Shown here piece after piece: positions 16,492 to 24,916 of a stretch of 64,000 nt of DNA. The position numbers and the translations under genes are program-made. Origin of the DNA: Rossellomorea aquimaris. GTDB taxonomy: Bacteria; Bacillota; Bacilli; Bacillales; Bacillaceae_B. The DNA is taken from positions 62,001-126,000 of the forward strand of contig NZ_JAIVAR010000005.1 in the NCBI RefSeq assembly GCF_020171925.1, given 5' to 3'. The notes beneath the pieces were generated by a model. The model ran no database searches. It saw only the letters and a program-made list of their open reading frames with translations, and had not been told where the DNA came from. Positions within the stretch are counted from its first letter, which is position 1. Each line of letters starts with the position of its first letter.

Positions 16492-16668
16492 TTAAGAAAA
16501 CTGTCGTCTACGCTCTTTCTCTTCATGCATCCTGGAAATGTAGACTTCCCCTTCTTTCTCGATCCATTCATCCTCGATCTTCTTCTCTTCCTTAGCCGAT
16601 TTAACGGTCATAAAGGCACTTGCGAAAATACCAGCCACAACGAAATACATCCAAATTGGCAAAGTCAT
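16492..16668 (-). CDS. yhaL: Sporulation protein YhaL
   Basis: 58 residues. An N-terminal membrane helix (WMYFVVAGIFASAFM) is followed by a charged helical tail with EEKKIEDEWIEKEGEVYISR. This closely parallels B. subtilis YhaL, where the tail has the same FIEKEGQIYMERM pattern. AAGGAGATG lies about eight bases before the ATG. YhaL is expressed in sporulation, but its role is unknown. It is adjacent and convergent to prsA, as in B. subtilis. Confidence 0.88.
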   Translation of the reverse strand: MTLPIWMYFVVAGIFASAFMTVKSAKEEKKIEDEWIEKEGEVYISRMHEEKERRRQFS

Positions 16669-16827
16669 TTACTTCATCTCCTTATAGTTTGTCCTCTCTT
16701 ATTGACACTATATGAGAATCTAAGGAGAAACATAACTTAATATTTCGAGTTCTTCGGTGAAACCTTGCTTCTGGGACTTTATCATCAACCGTTTCGCATT
16801 GGCTGAACCGTTCTGATACAAAAAAGG

Positions 16828-16859
16828 GCCCAGTCATGGAAGGGGATCCAAGACTGGAC
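16828..16859 (-). terminator. Terminator of yhaM
   Basis: On the minus strand GTCCAGTC pairs with GACTGGGC (one G-U pair) and is followed by CCTTTTTTG. It lies just downstream of the yhaM stop. Confidence 0.8.
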
Positions 16860-16885
16860 GCTTAAGTAACGCGATTCATTTTCAA

Positions 16886-17827
16886 TTACTTATGGAATGT
16901 CGGTTTATAAAATGTGCGATTATCCAGAGGAAAGATCCTTTCGGTGTATTCACCAGGATTCACTCGTTCCAATGCACGATCAAGCATATTCATTTTGGCA
17001 TCCACATTATCAATATAATGAAGGATTTCCGCTTCCCGGATCATAGGTGGTTTTGGGCTTCCCCATTCAGCTTTACCATGATGGCTTAGAACCAGATGTT
17101 GGAGAATCATGACTTCTTCTCCCTCGATCCCGAGTTCTTCGGCTGTTTTCCCTATTTCATTGACCATGATGGAGATATGTCCAATCAAGTTTCCTTCAAC
17201 TGTGTAGGTGGTCGATGTTGCGCCTGAGAGCTCTATGACCTTCCCTAGATCATGAAGGATGACACCGGCGTACAAGAGGTCTGTATCAAGGGACGGGTAT
17301 AGGCCCGCAATCGCCTTTGATAAGTCCAGCATCGATACGACATGATAAGCAAGTCCCGACACGAATTCATGATGATTTTTAGTGGCCGCAGGATATTCCA
17401 GAAACGGTTTTTGGTATTTCTTGAGCAGGTGCCTGGTGATCCGTTGGATATTTGGATTTCTCATTTCAAAAATGTATTGGGTGATCTTGCTCGTCATCTC
17501 ATCGATGGATAACGGTGCCGTTTGAAGAAAATCCGAGATTTTGTGCCCATCTGCAGGTGATACGGGACGGATTTGCTTGATCTTCAATTGACTTTTTCCA
17601 CGATAGCTATGAATGTCCCCTACGACCTTCACGATCGTTTCAGGTTGGTATGCTTTCTCGTCCTGTTCGGATGCATCCCATAGCTTGGCTTCCATCTCAC
17701 CGCTTTTATCCTGAAGGATCAGGGTTAAGAAAGGCTTTCCCGTATTTGTCGTTCCTTTAGTCATCTGTTTAATGAGGAGATGTAAATCAATGGTTTCCCC
17801 TACATTGAACGTCATTATTCCAGTCAT
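16886..17827 (-). CDS. yhaM: 3'-5' exoribonuclease YhaM
   Basis: A 313-residue protein, nearly colinear with B. subtilis YhaM. An N-terminal OB-fold (residues 10-90, [30 protein letters not shown]) is followed by an HD domain. The HD metal site shows as [12 protein letters not shown], then [15 protein letters not shown], and [15 protein letters not shown]. The enzyme degrades RNA from the 3' end and is Mn-dependent in the family. Two adjacent ATG codons exist; the second lies six bases after GGAGG. It follows yhaN by about 155 bases and probably belongs to the yhaO-yhaN-yhaM unit. Confidence 0.95.
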   Translation of the reverse strand: MTGIMTFNVGETIDLHLLIKQMTKGTTNTGKPFLTLILQDKSGEMEAKLWDASEQDEKAYQPETIVKVVGDIHSYRGKSQLKIKQIRPVSPADGHKISDFLQTAPLSIDEMTSKITQYIFEMRNPNIQRITRHLLKKYQKPFLEYPAATKNHHEFVSGLAYHVVSMLDLSKAIAGLYPSLDTDLLYAGVILHDLGKVIELSGATSTTYTVEGNLIGHISIMVNEIGKTAEELGIEGEEVMILQHLVLSHHGKAEWGSPKPPMIREAEILHYIDNVDAKMNMLDRALERVNPGEYTERIFPLDNRTFYKPTFHK

Positions 17828-17983
17828 CATAATCCTCCGTCCTCCTATTGATTAGTCCCAGTATAACATATTTTCACACGTTCATTGCCAGCAGGAACGA
17901 TTGGCATGAATTCCCCTGCCCCGGGTCTGAACAAAGATACTCCCAATCGTCCTGACCCACTCCGAGTGATCCTTTCACTTGCC

Positions 17984-20953
17984 TTAAACAGATAACGCTC
18001 TTTCCAAGTGAATCGTTTCGTTGGTTTGAAAGAAGTTCTTTACGTGAGGGTGGCATGTGAATAGGATGACTTGATGATCACTCCCCATATTTCTTAGAAG
18101 CTGGATAAACGCCTCCGTTCTCTCAGAATCAAAGTTGACCGCCCCGTCATCGATTAAGAGAGGAAGGGGGTACTGTTCTTTGAATGAACGGACAAGTGCA
18201 AATCTTATTGAAATGTATAATTGTTCCTTGGTTCCCTGACTAAGCTCGACGGCGTGATAGCGCATGCCATCTTCCCTCTCCACTTCAATCATTTCCTCGT
18301 CAGTCACATAGATGGAAGTATAAGCACCTTTCGTCAAGATGCTGAAGTGCTCTTCTGCCAGTTTGATGACATTTGGCAGCTTTGTCCTTTGGTAATGTTC
18401 GATCGTATGATTCAGTACATTCTGGGCAAGTGTCAATTGGGACCACCTATGGATATCTTCCTGAATCTCGGACTTTTTATCTTGGAATTCCTGAAGCAGC
18501 CTGGAGTAGCTCTTCCCTTCCTCCAATAGGGTGATTTCATGCTTGACTGAAGCAAGCTTCTTATATCGCTGAGAGAGATCCCGCATTTTATCTTCAATCA
18601 TGCCGGCCACTCCCTTTATGTGTTTCGTGACATCCTCCCTATAGTGGAATTCATCGAACGAAGAGAGCGTCTTATTATTGATCCTTGTCCTCATGCCTTC
18701 ATATCTTGCAAGAAGATTCTTCCTTTCTTCTTCTTGCATGGCTAAACGCCGAAATTCGGTTTCATCTTTGCACCCCGCTTCTTCAAACAACGAAAGGGTG
18801 TCCCGATTGACGTTCTCCAAGTGGATGGTTGTCTGTTCTATTTCTAAACGGAGCGGTTCTAAATCAGATTGCACTTGCTCCGATATCAGCCTCTTTTTCT
18901 CAACGTCCTGCATCATGTTTTTCATTTTATGGAATGCTTCATCCATATTCGTGAAACCGAGTGAGTGCAGGTTGAACCATTCCTTGCATTGGGATGTCAA
19001 CACATCGAGCTTCGAATGAATCATGGAATGTTCATCCCTTAGCTTCTGCAATGACTCGTATGATCGCAGAAGTCCCTTTAGCTTTACAAAAGCGTCCCTT
19101 AACCACTTTTCCGGAAACTCCGGTGAAAGATATAGCTCTTTTTTCAGGAGTGTCAGTTGCCTGTTCGCGTCTTCGATTTTCCTGCTCAGATCCGCTTCTT
19201 CTTCCTTCAACTTGTCAACCTTGATCCCTTGTTCCTCTAGTTGAAGGATCCTCTGCTTCCATTCGCTCCGGTACTCCATCTGCTCCCGTAAAATGGTTTC
19301 TTGGTGTTCCACCACGGACGGATTTCCTTCATCGTCTTTGTTTACACGTGGAAGTTCCTTTGCCTTTTTCCTCAGGAGGTGAAGCTGGTTTTTCTTTTCA
19401 TTGAGTTCTTTCCTTGATCTCAAGCCTTGATAGGCAACCAAGGCAATGATGAGCAAACTAAGAATCGTACCCATTCCATTATCACTCATCCACGTCCATA
19501 TACTGAAGGCGAGAAGAATGATCGTGACTGCGGCGGTAAAGGGGATTTGACGCCCGAAAGCTTTCCGCTTTGAGTGTATTTCTTTTTCAGCGCTTTCAAG
19601 TTGATGCTCCAACCACATTTGCTGTTGATGGACTACACTCTCTGAGGAACGCGATTTCACGGTCCGTTGCAATGTTTGATAGTCTTCTTCTTCGATAAGT
19701 AGTTCTTCAAGTTCATCACATTTCTTCTCTAATACATCCATCGTTGCCGATTCAGAGTGAAGGTGCTTTGTTACATTTTCATGATCAGTGACCAGCTTGC
19801 TCTTGGTCTGCAGTGCCTTCTCGATTCTTTCATTCATCAAGAGGCTTGTATTCACGAGGGGGATTTGTTCCTCGGTGATGCAGAGGTCCAGTTCCCTGAT
19901 GGTTTCACTCACGGTATCCTTCAAAGAAGCGATTTCCAGGCGGTAGTGGGACGACTCATCCATCCATCTTGAATACATGGGCTGCTGTGAAAGGAAGGAT
20001 TCTAATTGTTGTTTATCTGAATCATGTAGATGGTTGGTCGTGAGTGAATGCAATTTCTCCGAAAGTTTATCCTTTTTTGCCTTTAATGTCTCCAAGCTTG
20101 CGGACACCTGTCTCCATTCAGTTTTCAATTCACTTAACCTCTCGGATCCATTGGGAGGGTAAGGACTTTCATTTAAAATCGATAATTTATCCGTTATGGA
20201 TGCATATTCAGAAAGGATCTCCCAGTTTTCTTCGACTGCAAGGAGGCGGTCCCTTTCATCGGACAGTGATTCTTTCTCAGCTTCCAATGTAGAAATAACC
20301 GACTCCAATGACCGTTTCTCTTCAAGCAGCTTTCCATATCGTTTATTTTTATCCTTCGCTTCCCCGATCTGCTTTTCGAGATGCCTCAATTCGTTCATTT
20401 TCAGGTTGATGATCGGCTTCCTTCCAGACTTTTTAAAGAGGCCTTCTCTTTCTTTCTGCCATTGTTGTTCCATCTGTAGCAGTTGGTCCGTCCCTGTTGA
20501 GCCGGCACTGAATAAGAAGCGATTCAGTTCGTTTCTCCTTAATTTATGGATATCCTGCAACCCTTCCAAGTTGAAAGAAAAGATGTTCTGATACGTGGTT
20601 TTGTCCATTTTCCCCAACAGTTGAGAGAGCGCTTCATCCTCTCCGGTACGACCGTCTTCGAAGTGGACCGTCACATCTCCCGCAGCCTTCCCTTTGATCC
20701 GTTCGATACTAACCCTGCCCACTCCTTGGAATTCACAGATCAATCGTCCACCATATTCCGAAGTTCTCTTTGGTTCATACCGGAGCTGCGATTGCTGTTT
20801 TGTCGGAAAGCCGAATAAGATACTATGTATGAATGACATGATCGTGGATTTCCCCGCTTCATTTTCACCAAAGAAGAGCTGTTGGTCACTAAGTTCATAG
20901 TCTTTATTTATCAATTTCCCATATCCGTATATTTGCAGTTGGATGATTCTCAT
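17984..20953 (-). CDS. yhaN: SbcC/Rad50-like AAA ATPase YhaN
   Basis: A 989-residue SMC-like protein. The Walker A motif GENEAGKST lies near residue 30 and Walker B LLIDDGAVNFD near residue 930. Between them are long coiled coils interrupted near residues 480-525 by two hydrophobic segments, PFTAAVTIILLAFSIWTW and a following one. Those membrane segments are typical of YhaN and absent from SbcC. With YhaO it forms a Mre11-Rad50-like pair expected to act on DNA ends, perhaps at the membrane. It lies 17 bases after yhaO. Confidence 0.92.
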   Translation of the reverse strand: MRIIQLQIYGYGKLINKDYELSDQQLFFGENEAGKSTIMSFIHSILFGFPTKQQSQLRYEPKRTSEYGGRLICEFQGVGRVSIERIKGKAAGDVTVHFEDGRTGEDEALSQLLGKMDKTTYQNIFSFNLEGLQDIHKLRRNELNRFLFSAGSTGTDQLLQMEQQWQKEREGLFKKSGRKPIINLKMNELRHLEKQIGEAKDKNKRYGKLLEEKRSLESVISTLEAEKESLSDERDRLLAVEENWEILSEYASITDKLSILNESPYPPNGSERLSELKTEWRQVSASLETLKAKKDKLSEKLHSLTTNHLHDSDKQQLESFLSQQPMYSRWMDESSHYRLEIASLKDTVSETIRELDLCITEEQIPLVNTSLLMNERIEKALQTKSKLVTDHENVTKHLHSESATMDVLEKKCDELEELLIEEEDYQTLQRTVKSRSSESVVHQQQMWLEHQLESAEKEIHSKRKAFGRQIPFTAAVTIILLAFSIWTWMSDNGMGTILSLLIIALVAYQGLRSRKELNEKKNQLHLLRKKAKELPRVNKDDEGNPSVVEHQETILREQMEYRSEWKQRILQLEEQGIKVDKLKEEEADLSRKIEDANRQLTLLKKELYLSPEFPEKWLRDAFVKLKGLLRSYESLQKLRDEHSMIHSKLDVLTSQCKEWFNLHSLGFTNMDEAFHKMKNMMQDVEKKRLISEQVQSDLEPLRLEIEQTTIHLENVNRDTLSLFEEAGCKDETEFRRLAMQEEERKNLLARYEGMRTRINNKTLSSFDEFHYREDVTKHIKGVAGMIEDKMRDLSQRYKKLASVKHEITLLEEGKSYSRLLQEFQDKKSEIQEDIHRWSQLTLAQNVLNHTIEHYQRTKLPNVIKLAEEHFSILTKGAYTSIYVTDEEMIEVEREDGMRYHAVELSQGTKEQLYISIRFALVRSFKEQYPLPLLIDDGAVNFDSERTEAFIQLLRNMGSDHQVILFTCHPHVKNFFQTNETIHLERALSV

Positions 20954-20970
20954 CTACACAACCTCTCCCT

Positions 20971-22191
20971 TCATCTAATTTTAGACGGATGAAGGATGAT
21001 ATCCATCGTCTCCTCTGCCAACCGTGCTAACCTTCCTTCATCCAAGGGTTCGGTATAGCGGTGCAGCAAGGGGTGATCATAGATTTCTGTAAGAGCCGAC
21101 AGTCCTTCTTCAACGCTCATGTCTTGAAGCGTCTGGAGGACGTCATTGATGAATGGATCACTCGTGTCAAGATTATCACTTTCATTGCTGCTAAATTTGA
21201 TCGAGTGAATCCACTTGAGTGTTCCGCTCGTTGGGACCTCATCCTGTAAACCTTGTAGCAGTTCTCCATTACTAATGGCGCGAATCATTTCAGGGGATAA
21301 TTCTTTTATGTGCTTTAAATCCACCTGTATCAGACAATCAGCGTTCACTTGGAGATTTTCCACCTCCGTGCTGATTCGCTGGAAAATCTCCCCGAAACGC
21401 TTGATGCCTTCAAGCGAAACGTCGATTCTGATCCAAAGAAGTTCCTGGCACGGAATAAATTCAAGGTGTGCATCCTGCTTCGTCAACTCTACAAGATAGC
21501 CTCCTTTTTCCCCCGTCTCTTTTCGGTGGCGCCCTTGGATATTCCCTGGATAAACAACCGGGGGCATCCTGCTTAGGACCTGGCGTTGATGGATATGTCC
21601 GAGTGCCCAATAATCATAATTTTTCTCTTTCAATTCGTTCAAGGTGAATGGGGCATAACGTTCATGGGATGAATCAACACTACCTTCACTCCCATGCAGT
21701 AAGCCGATCAAATAATCACCGTCAAGCTGATTCGGATATGTTGAAACTTTGTTTTCCATGATATGGCGTGTTCCATAACTGAATCCAACCAGCTTCACCA
21801 CTGCACCACTTTTTGTGGTGAGCTCTTTAACTTCTGTTTCTTCACCAAAGATATGAACATTCCGGGGCATATCCAGGTCCAATCTGAAGCTCCCGAGATG
21901 ATCGTGATTGCCATGGATGACATATACCGGTATACCGTCTTCATTCAAGCGGTTGAATTGCTTCAAGAGCTTCGCCTGAGCCCTTATGCTTCTGTCTTCC
22001 ACATCGAATAGATCTCCACTTATGATCATAAAGTCTACCTGCTTCTGTATCGCTTCGCTTACAAGTCTTTCAAAAGCTGCAAACGTGCTAGTTTGAATGT
22101 GTTCGAATAGTTCTGCAGGAAGGTGCTTCAGCCCAAGGAACGGACTGTCCAAATGCAAGTCGGCACAATGCATGAAACGGATATTAACCAT
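20971..22191 (-). CDS. yhaO: SbcD/Mre11-like metallophosphoesterase YhaO
   Basis: A 406-residue calcineurin-like phosphoesterase. All motif blocks are visible: HCADLHLDSPF, ISGDLFDVEDR, VIHGNHDHLGS, LLHGSEGS and WALGHIHQR. This is the nuclease partner of YhaN and is probably active on DNA ends. The ATG at 22191 follows GAGAGGTG; a TTG just before it is less likely. A LexA-like box at 22213-22226 lies between gene and promoter region, which fits SOS control reported for yhaONM in B. subtilis. Confidence 0.93.
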   Translation of the reverse strand: MVNIRFMHCADLHLDSPFLGLKHLPAELFEHIQTSTFAAFERLVSEAIQKQVDFMIISGDLFDVEDRSIRAQAKLLKQFNRLNEDGIPVYVIHGNHDHLGSFRLDLDMPRNVHIFGEETEVKELTTKSGAVVKLVGFSYGTRHIMENKVSTYPNQLDGDYLIGLLHGSEGSVDSSHERYAPFTLNELKEKNYDYWALGHIHQRQVLSRMPPVVYPGNIQGRHRKETGEKGGYLVELTKQDAHLEFIPCQELLWIRIDVSLEGIKRFGEIFQRISTEVENLQVNADCLIQVDLKHIKELSPEMIRAISNGELLQGLQDEVPTSGTLKWIHSIKFSSNESDNLDTSDPFINDVLQTLQDMSVEEGLSALTEIYDHPLLHRYTEPLDEGRLARLAEETMDIILHPSKIR

Positions 22192-22212
22192 CAAATCACC
22201 TCTCCTATTTTA

Positions 22213-22226
22213 CGAATGTACGTTCT
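22213..22226 (-). promoter_or_regulatory. LexA-like (SOS) box upstream of yhaO
   Basis: CGAATGTACGTTCT matches the Bacillus SOS box CGAAC-N4-GTTCG at eight of ten fixed positions. It lies 22 bases upstream of the yhaO start. Confidence 0.5.
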
Positions 22227-22295
22227 GTTCCTCATTATATCCTAAAATACCCGATTATTTCAGCTATTATCGCGAAAACTACTAGAAAACCATAT

Positions 22296-22324
22296 AAAAA
22301 AGCTGCCTCACATGTGGAGACAGC
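22296..22324 (-). terminator. Terminator of yhaQ-yhaP
   Basis: On the minus strand GCTGTCTC pairs with GAGGCAGC (one G-U pair), followed by TTTTTT. It separates the exporter genes from yhaO. Confidence 0.82.
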
Positions 22325-22330
22325 CGACTT

Positions 22331-23581
22331 TTATTTATTTTGAGTCAAATCAATCGCTTTTTTGATATCTTTGTAGGAATTCGATTTACCGTAAAGAAGC
22401 ACTCCTCCCCGGTACACCCGTGCTCCGAAAATCCCTAACAGAATGATGGTGATTAGTAGGATCACCATTCCTATCACAGGTTCATAAAGGGGAAGGTTAA
22501 GCATACCAACCCTAAGGAACATCACCATGGGGGTGAAGAACGGGATATATGAGGTGATGGTGATAACGTCCGATTCAGGATTGCCAAGTCCGAACATCGA
22601 AATGAAGAAGCCAATCATGATCAAGAATGTCATGGGCATGATCATTTGCTGTACATCTTCGATCCTGCTCACAAGAGAACCCAACAAGGCTGCAAGTGTT
22701 GCATATAGGAAATACCCGAGTAAAAAAAAGACAACCGCAAACAATACGACACTCACCGATAGTGACTGGAATCCGAAAGCTTCAAAAAAGCCCCCCGCCA
22801 AGTCATCCTTGCGGTACAGTAGGGCCACATAACCAACAACCAAAATGATTGCAAGCTGAGTCAGTCCCGCAAGTCCAATCCCGAGAATCTTTGCAAACAT
22901 TTGTTTGACTGGGGATACGCTTGATATTAGGATTTCCATCACTCTTGAACTTTTCTCCGTTGCCACTTCCATTGCAGTCATATTGGCATATGCAATGACA
23001 GAAAAATAAATGAAGAATAATAAAACATACACAACACCTCTTGCCTGGCTCAATTCTTCCTCGGACTTGGCACCCTCTGATAATGCTTCTTTTTCGAAGG
23101 TGACAGGTCCGCTCAAGTCAGCCAATTCTTCATTGGACAGTTCAAGTTTAGCAGCTGCCAGGGAAGTCTTGATGTTCTGAAGGGCCAGTTGTAAATCAGA
23201 GGTCAGAGACGAATCGGATAGGGAGCTGGCTTTGTAAAGAGCACGGGGAAGCCCGTCCTCGCCTTCGGTGATTGTCAAAAGTCCTTTGATTTCTCCTTCT
23301 TCGATTTTCTTCTCGATTTCATCATCCGAATCATTGGATTTTGATAATGTAATATCCTGATTCAAGACTGTCAGCTGTGCTTTGAGCATCGAATAGAGAT
23401 GGCCGGTTTCATCCTGCACGACCACCCGCTCCTCTTCACCACCCTTGAAATTCGAAATGATTGTATCGAAGTTTGTCAAAACGACCAGGGCTAAAGCTAT
23501 GATGACAGTCGATATGATGAACGATTTCGCTTTTAATTTTGATAGATAAGAATGCCCAAGCATAATGAAGAACTTATTCAT
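22331..23581 (-). CDS. yhaP: ABC-2 type export permease YhaP (NatB-like)
   Basis: A 416-residue membrane protein. One N-terminal helix is followed by a long extracellular domain of about 150 residues, then about five to six membrane helices containing the ATEKSSRVMEILISSVSP segment diagnostic of NatB/YhaP-type ABC-2 permeases. The partner ATPase YhaQ overlaps it by eight bases. NatAB exports sodium; the substrate of YhaQP is unknown. The ATG at 23581 is chosen since AAAGGTGGG lies upstream; an earlier in-frame start lies deeper inside yhaQ. Confidence 0.88.
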   Translation of the reverse strand: MNKFFIMLGHSYLSKLKAKSFIISTVIIALALVVLTNFDTIISNFKGGEEERVVVQDETGHLYSMLKAQLTVLNQDITLSKSNDSDDEIEKKIEEGEIKGLLTITEGEDGLPRALYKASSLSDSSLTSDLQLALQNIKTSLAAAKLELSNEELADLSGPVTFEKEALSEGAKSEEELSQARGVVYVLLFFIYFSVIAYANMTAMEVATEKSSRVMEILISSVSPVKQMFAKILGIGLAGLTQLAIILVVGYVALLYRKDDLAGGFFEAFGFQSLSVSVVLFAVVFFLLGYFLYATLAALLGSLVSRIEDVQQMIMPMTFLIMIGFFISMFGLGNPESDVITITSYIPFFTPMVMFLRVGMLNLPLYEPVIGMVILLITIILLGIFGARVYRGGVLLYGKSNSYKDIKKAIDLTQNK

Positions 23582-24473
23582 AGGCCGCACCCACCTTTTC
23601 AATGAATATATCATTCAATGACGGATCCTCCAGTTCAAACTTTCGAAGGAATCCTTTCGCTGCAGTGTGCCGGAAGATTTCTTCTGCCACACTTTCCGAG
23701 GTTACTTGCAGAAGGACCCCTTCCGTTGTTCCCCTGTACTTTGTCACGCCATCGAAATCTTGCAGATGGGTTAAGTCGAAGTCAGCATTGATGATCACAT
23801 TCTTTTTTCCAAATGAGCGTTTGATGTCTTTCAGACCGCCATGCACGACAGGATGCCCATGATGCATGATACACAAGCTTTCACAGAGTTCTTCTACATG
23901 TTCCATCCGATGACTGGAAAATACGATGGTCGTCCCATTTTTCTTAATTTCCCTGACGGCGTCTTTCAGGATTTCTACATTGACCGGGTCAAGTCCGCTG
24001 AATGGCTCATCAAGGATCAGCAGTTGGGGCTTATGAATGACTGAAGAAATGAATTGGATCTTCTGCTGATTGCCTTTTGAGAGCTCCTCTACTTTCTTAT
24101 CTGCGTATTGTGGAATGTGGAATCGTTCCAGCCAATAAGCTAGCTCCTTTCCGATTCTTTTCTTATCCATACCCCGGAGTCGTGCCAAATAATGAATCTG
24201 ATCGTTCACCTTCATCTTCGGATAAAGCCCGCGTTCTTCCGGCAAATATCCAATTCCCCCGCTAGTCGAGTAATCGATTGGCTGATCATTCCACGTGATA
24301 CTGCCTGAAGTCGGGTCCAACAACCCTAATATCATCCTGAATGTAGTTGTCTTTCCAGCACCATTTGCCCCGAGGAAACCAAACATCCCGCCTCGTTCTA
24401 TTGTGAGTGATAATTGATCGACCGCTGTGAAGCTGCCGAATTTCTTGGTGACTTGTTGAATCGTCAAGCTCAT
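23574..24473 (-). CDS. yhaQ: ABC-2 type export ATPase YhaQ (NatA-like)
   Basis: A 299-residue ATPase with Walker A GANGAGKTT, a Q-loop region followed by GYLPEERGLYPKM, signature LSKGNQQKIQ, Walker B LLILDEPFSGLDP and switch histidine SSHRMEHVEELCE. The PEERGLYPKM string is characteristic of the NatA/YhaQ branch. It forms an exporter with YhaP. The start has GAGAGGGG at a workable distance. It is first in the yhaQ-yhaP unit and divergent from yhzD. Confidence 0.9.
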   Translation of the reverse strand: MSLTIQQVTKKFGSFTAVDQLSLTIERGGMFGFLGANGAGKTTTFRMILGLLDPTSGSITWNDQPIDYSTSGGIGYLPEERGLYPKMKVNDQIHYLARLRGMDKKRIGKELAYWLERFHIPQYADKKVEELSKGNQQKIQFISSVIHKPQLLILDEPFSGLDPVNVEILKDAVREIKKNGTTIVFSSHRMEHVEELCESLCIMHHGHPVVHGGLKDIKRSFGKKNVIINADFDLTHLQDFDGVTKYRGTTEGVLLQVTSESVAEEIFRHTAAKGFLRKFELEDPSLNDIFIEKVGAAYE

Positions 24474-24679
24474 CTGTCGTATCCCCTCTCATGCTTCGCC
24501 TTTTGTTACGTTCTACGAATCTCACAGACAAAAAGTTTCATTTCCCTTCACGAAACACTTTAAATTTTTTAAAAATTATGGAAAAATAATAATGGATGCC
24601 CTTTTTCCTTTAGATCGACGCTTGCATTTCTGCATGCAAGGAAAAAGGAGCTAAACTGTATGTACAAAGGGGAATGGAT

Positions 24680-24865
24680 ATGAAAACGTATAAGCTGACC
24701 GTATTCGAAAAAGACGGAAAGAAAATCCTTGATGAAACATTCGAGGCGTCTTCCGATCAAGAAGCAAAAAAGACCGGGGAGTCCATGCTTGAGGAGAAAG
24801 GATATCTTGACCACACTCACCGCTGCACCTCCCCTCTCGGCAAACTATTACTATTCCACGCATGA
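24680..24865 (+). CDS. yhzD: YhzD-like small protein
   Basis: A 61-residue protein with the YhzD pattern: YKLTVFEKDGKKILDETFEA at the start and HRCTSPLGKLLLFHA at the end. Its function is unknown. The ATG at 24680 has AAAGGGG seven bases upstream; an ATG at 24674 is only one base from it. It lies alone between the yhaQP unit and the convergent amidase gene and ends at a perfect palindrome. Confidence 0.85.
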   Translation: MKTYKLTVFEKDGKKILDETFEASSDQEAKKTGESMLEEKGYLDHTHRCTSPLGKLLLFHA

Positions 24866-24867
24866 TC

Positions 24868-24913
24868 AAAGGTACGTCCCTCATTGCTTTAAAGCAATGA
24901 GGGACGTACCTTT
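24868..24913. terminator. Perfect 46-bp palindrome between yhzD and the amidase gene
   Basis: Two 23-base arms with no unpaired loop base (centre at 24890/24891), starting AAAGGTACGTCCC and ending GGGACGTACCTTT. It lies between two convergent genes, so a bidirectional terminator is the simplest reading, although T-runs at the base are only three long. Confidence 0.6.
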
Positions 24914-24916
24914 AGT

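Noticed and set aside
17828-17983. Possible regulatory element between yhaN and yhaM
   Set aside because: No promoter, stem or repeat stands out in these 156 bases beyond the yhaM ribosome binding site.
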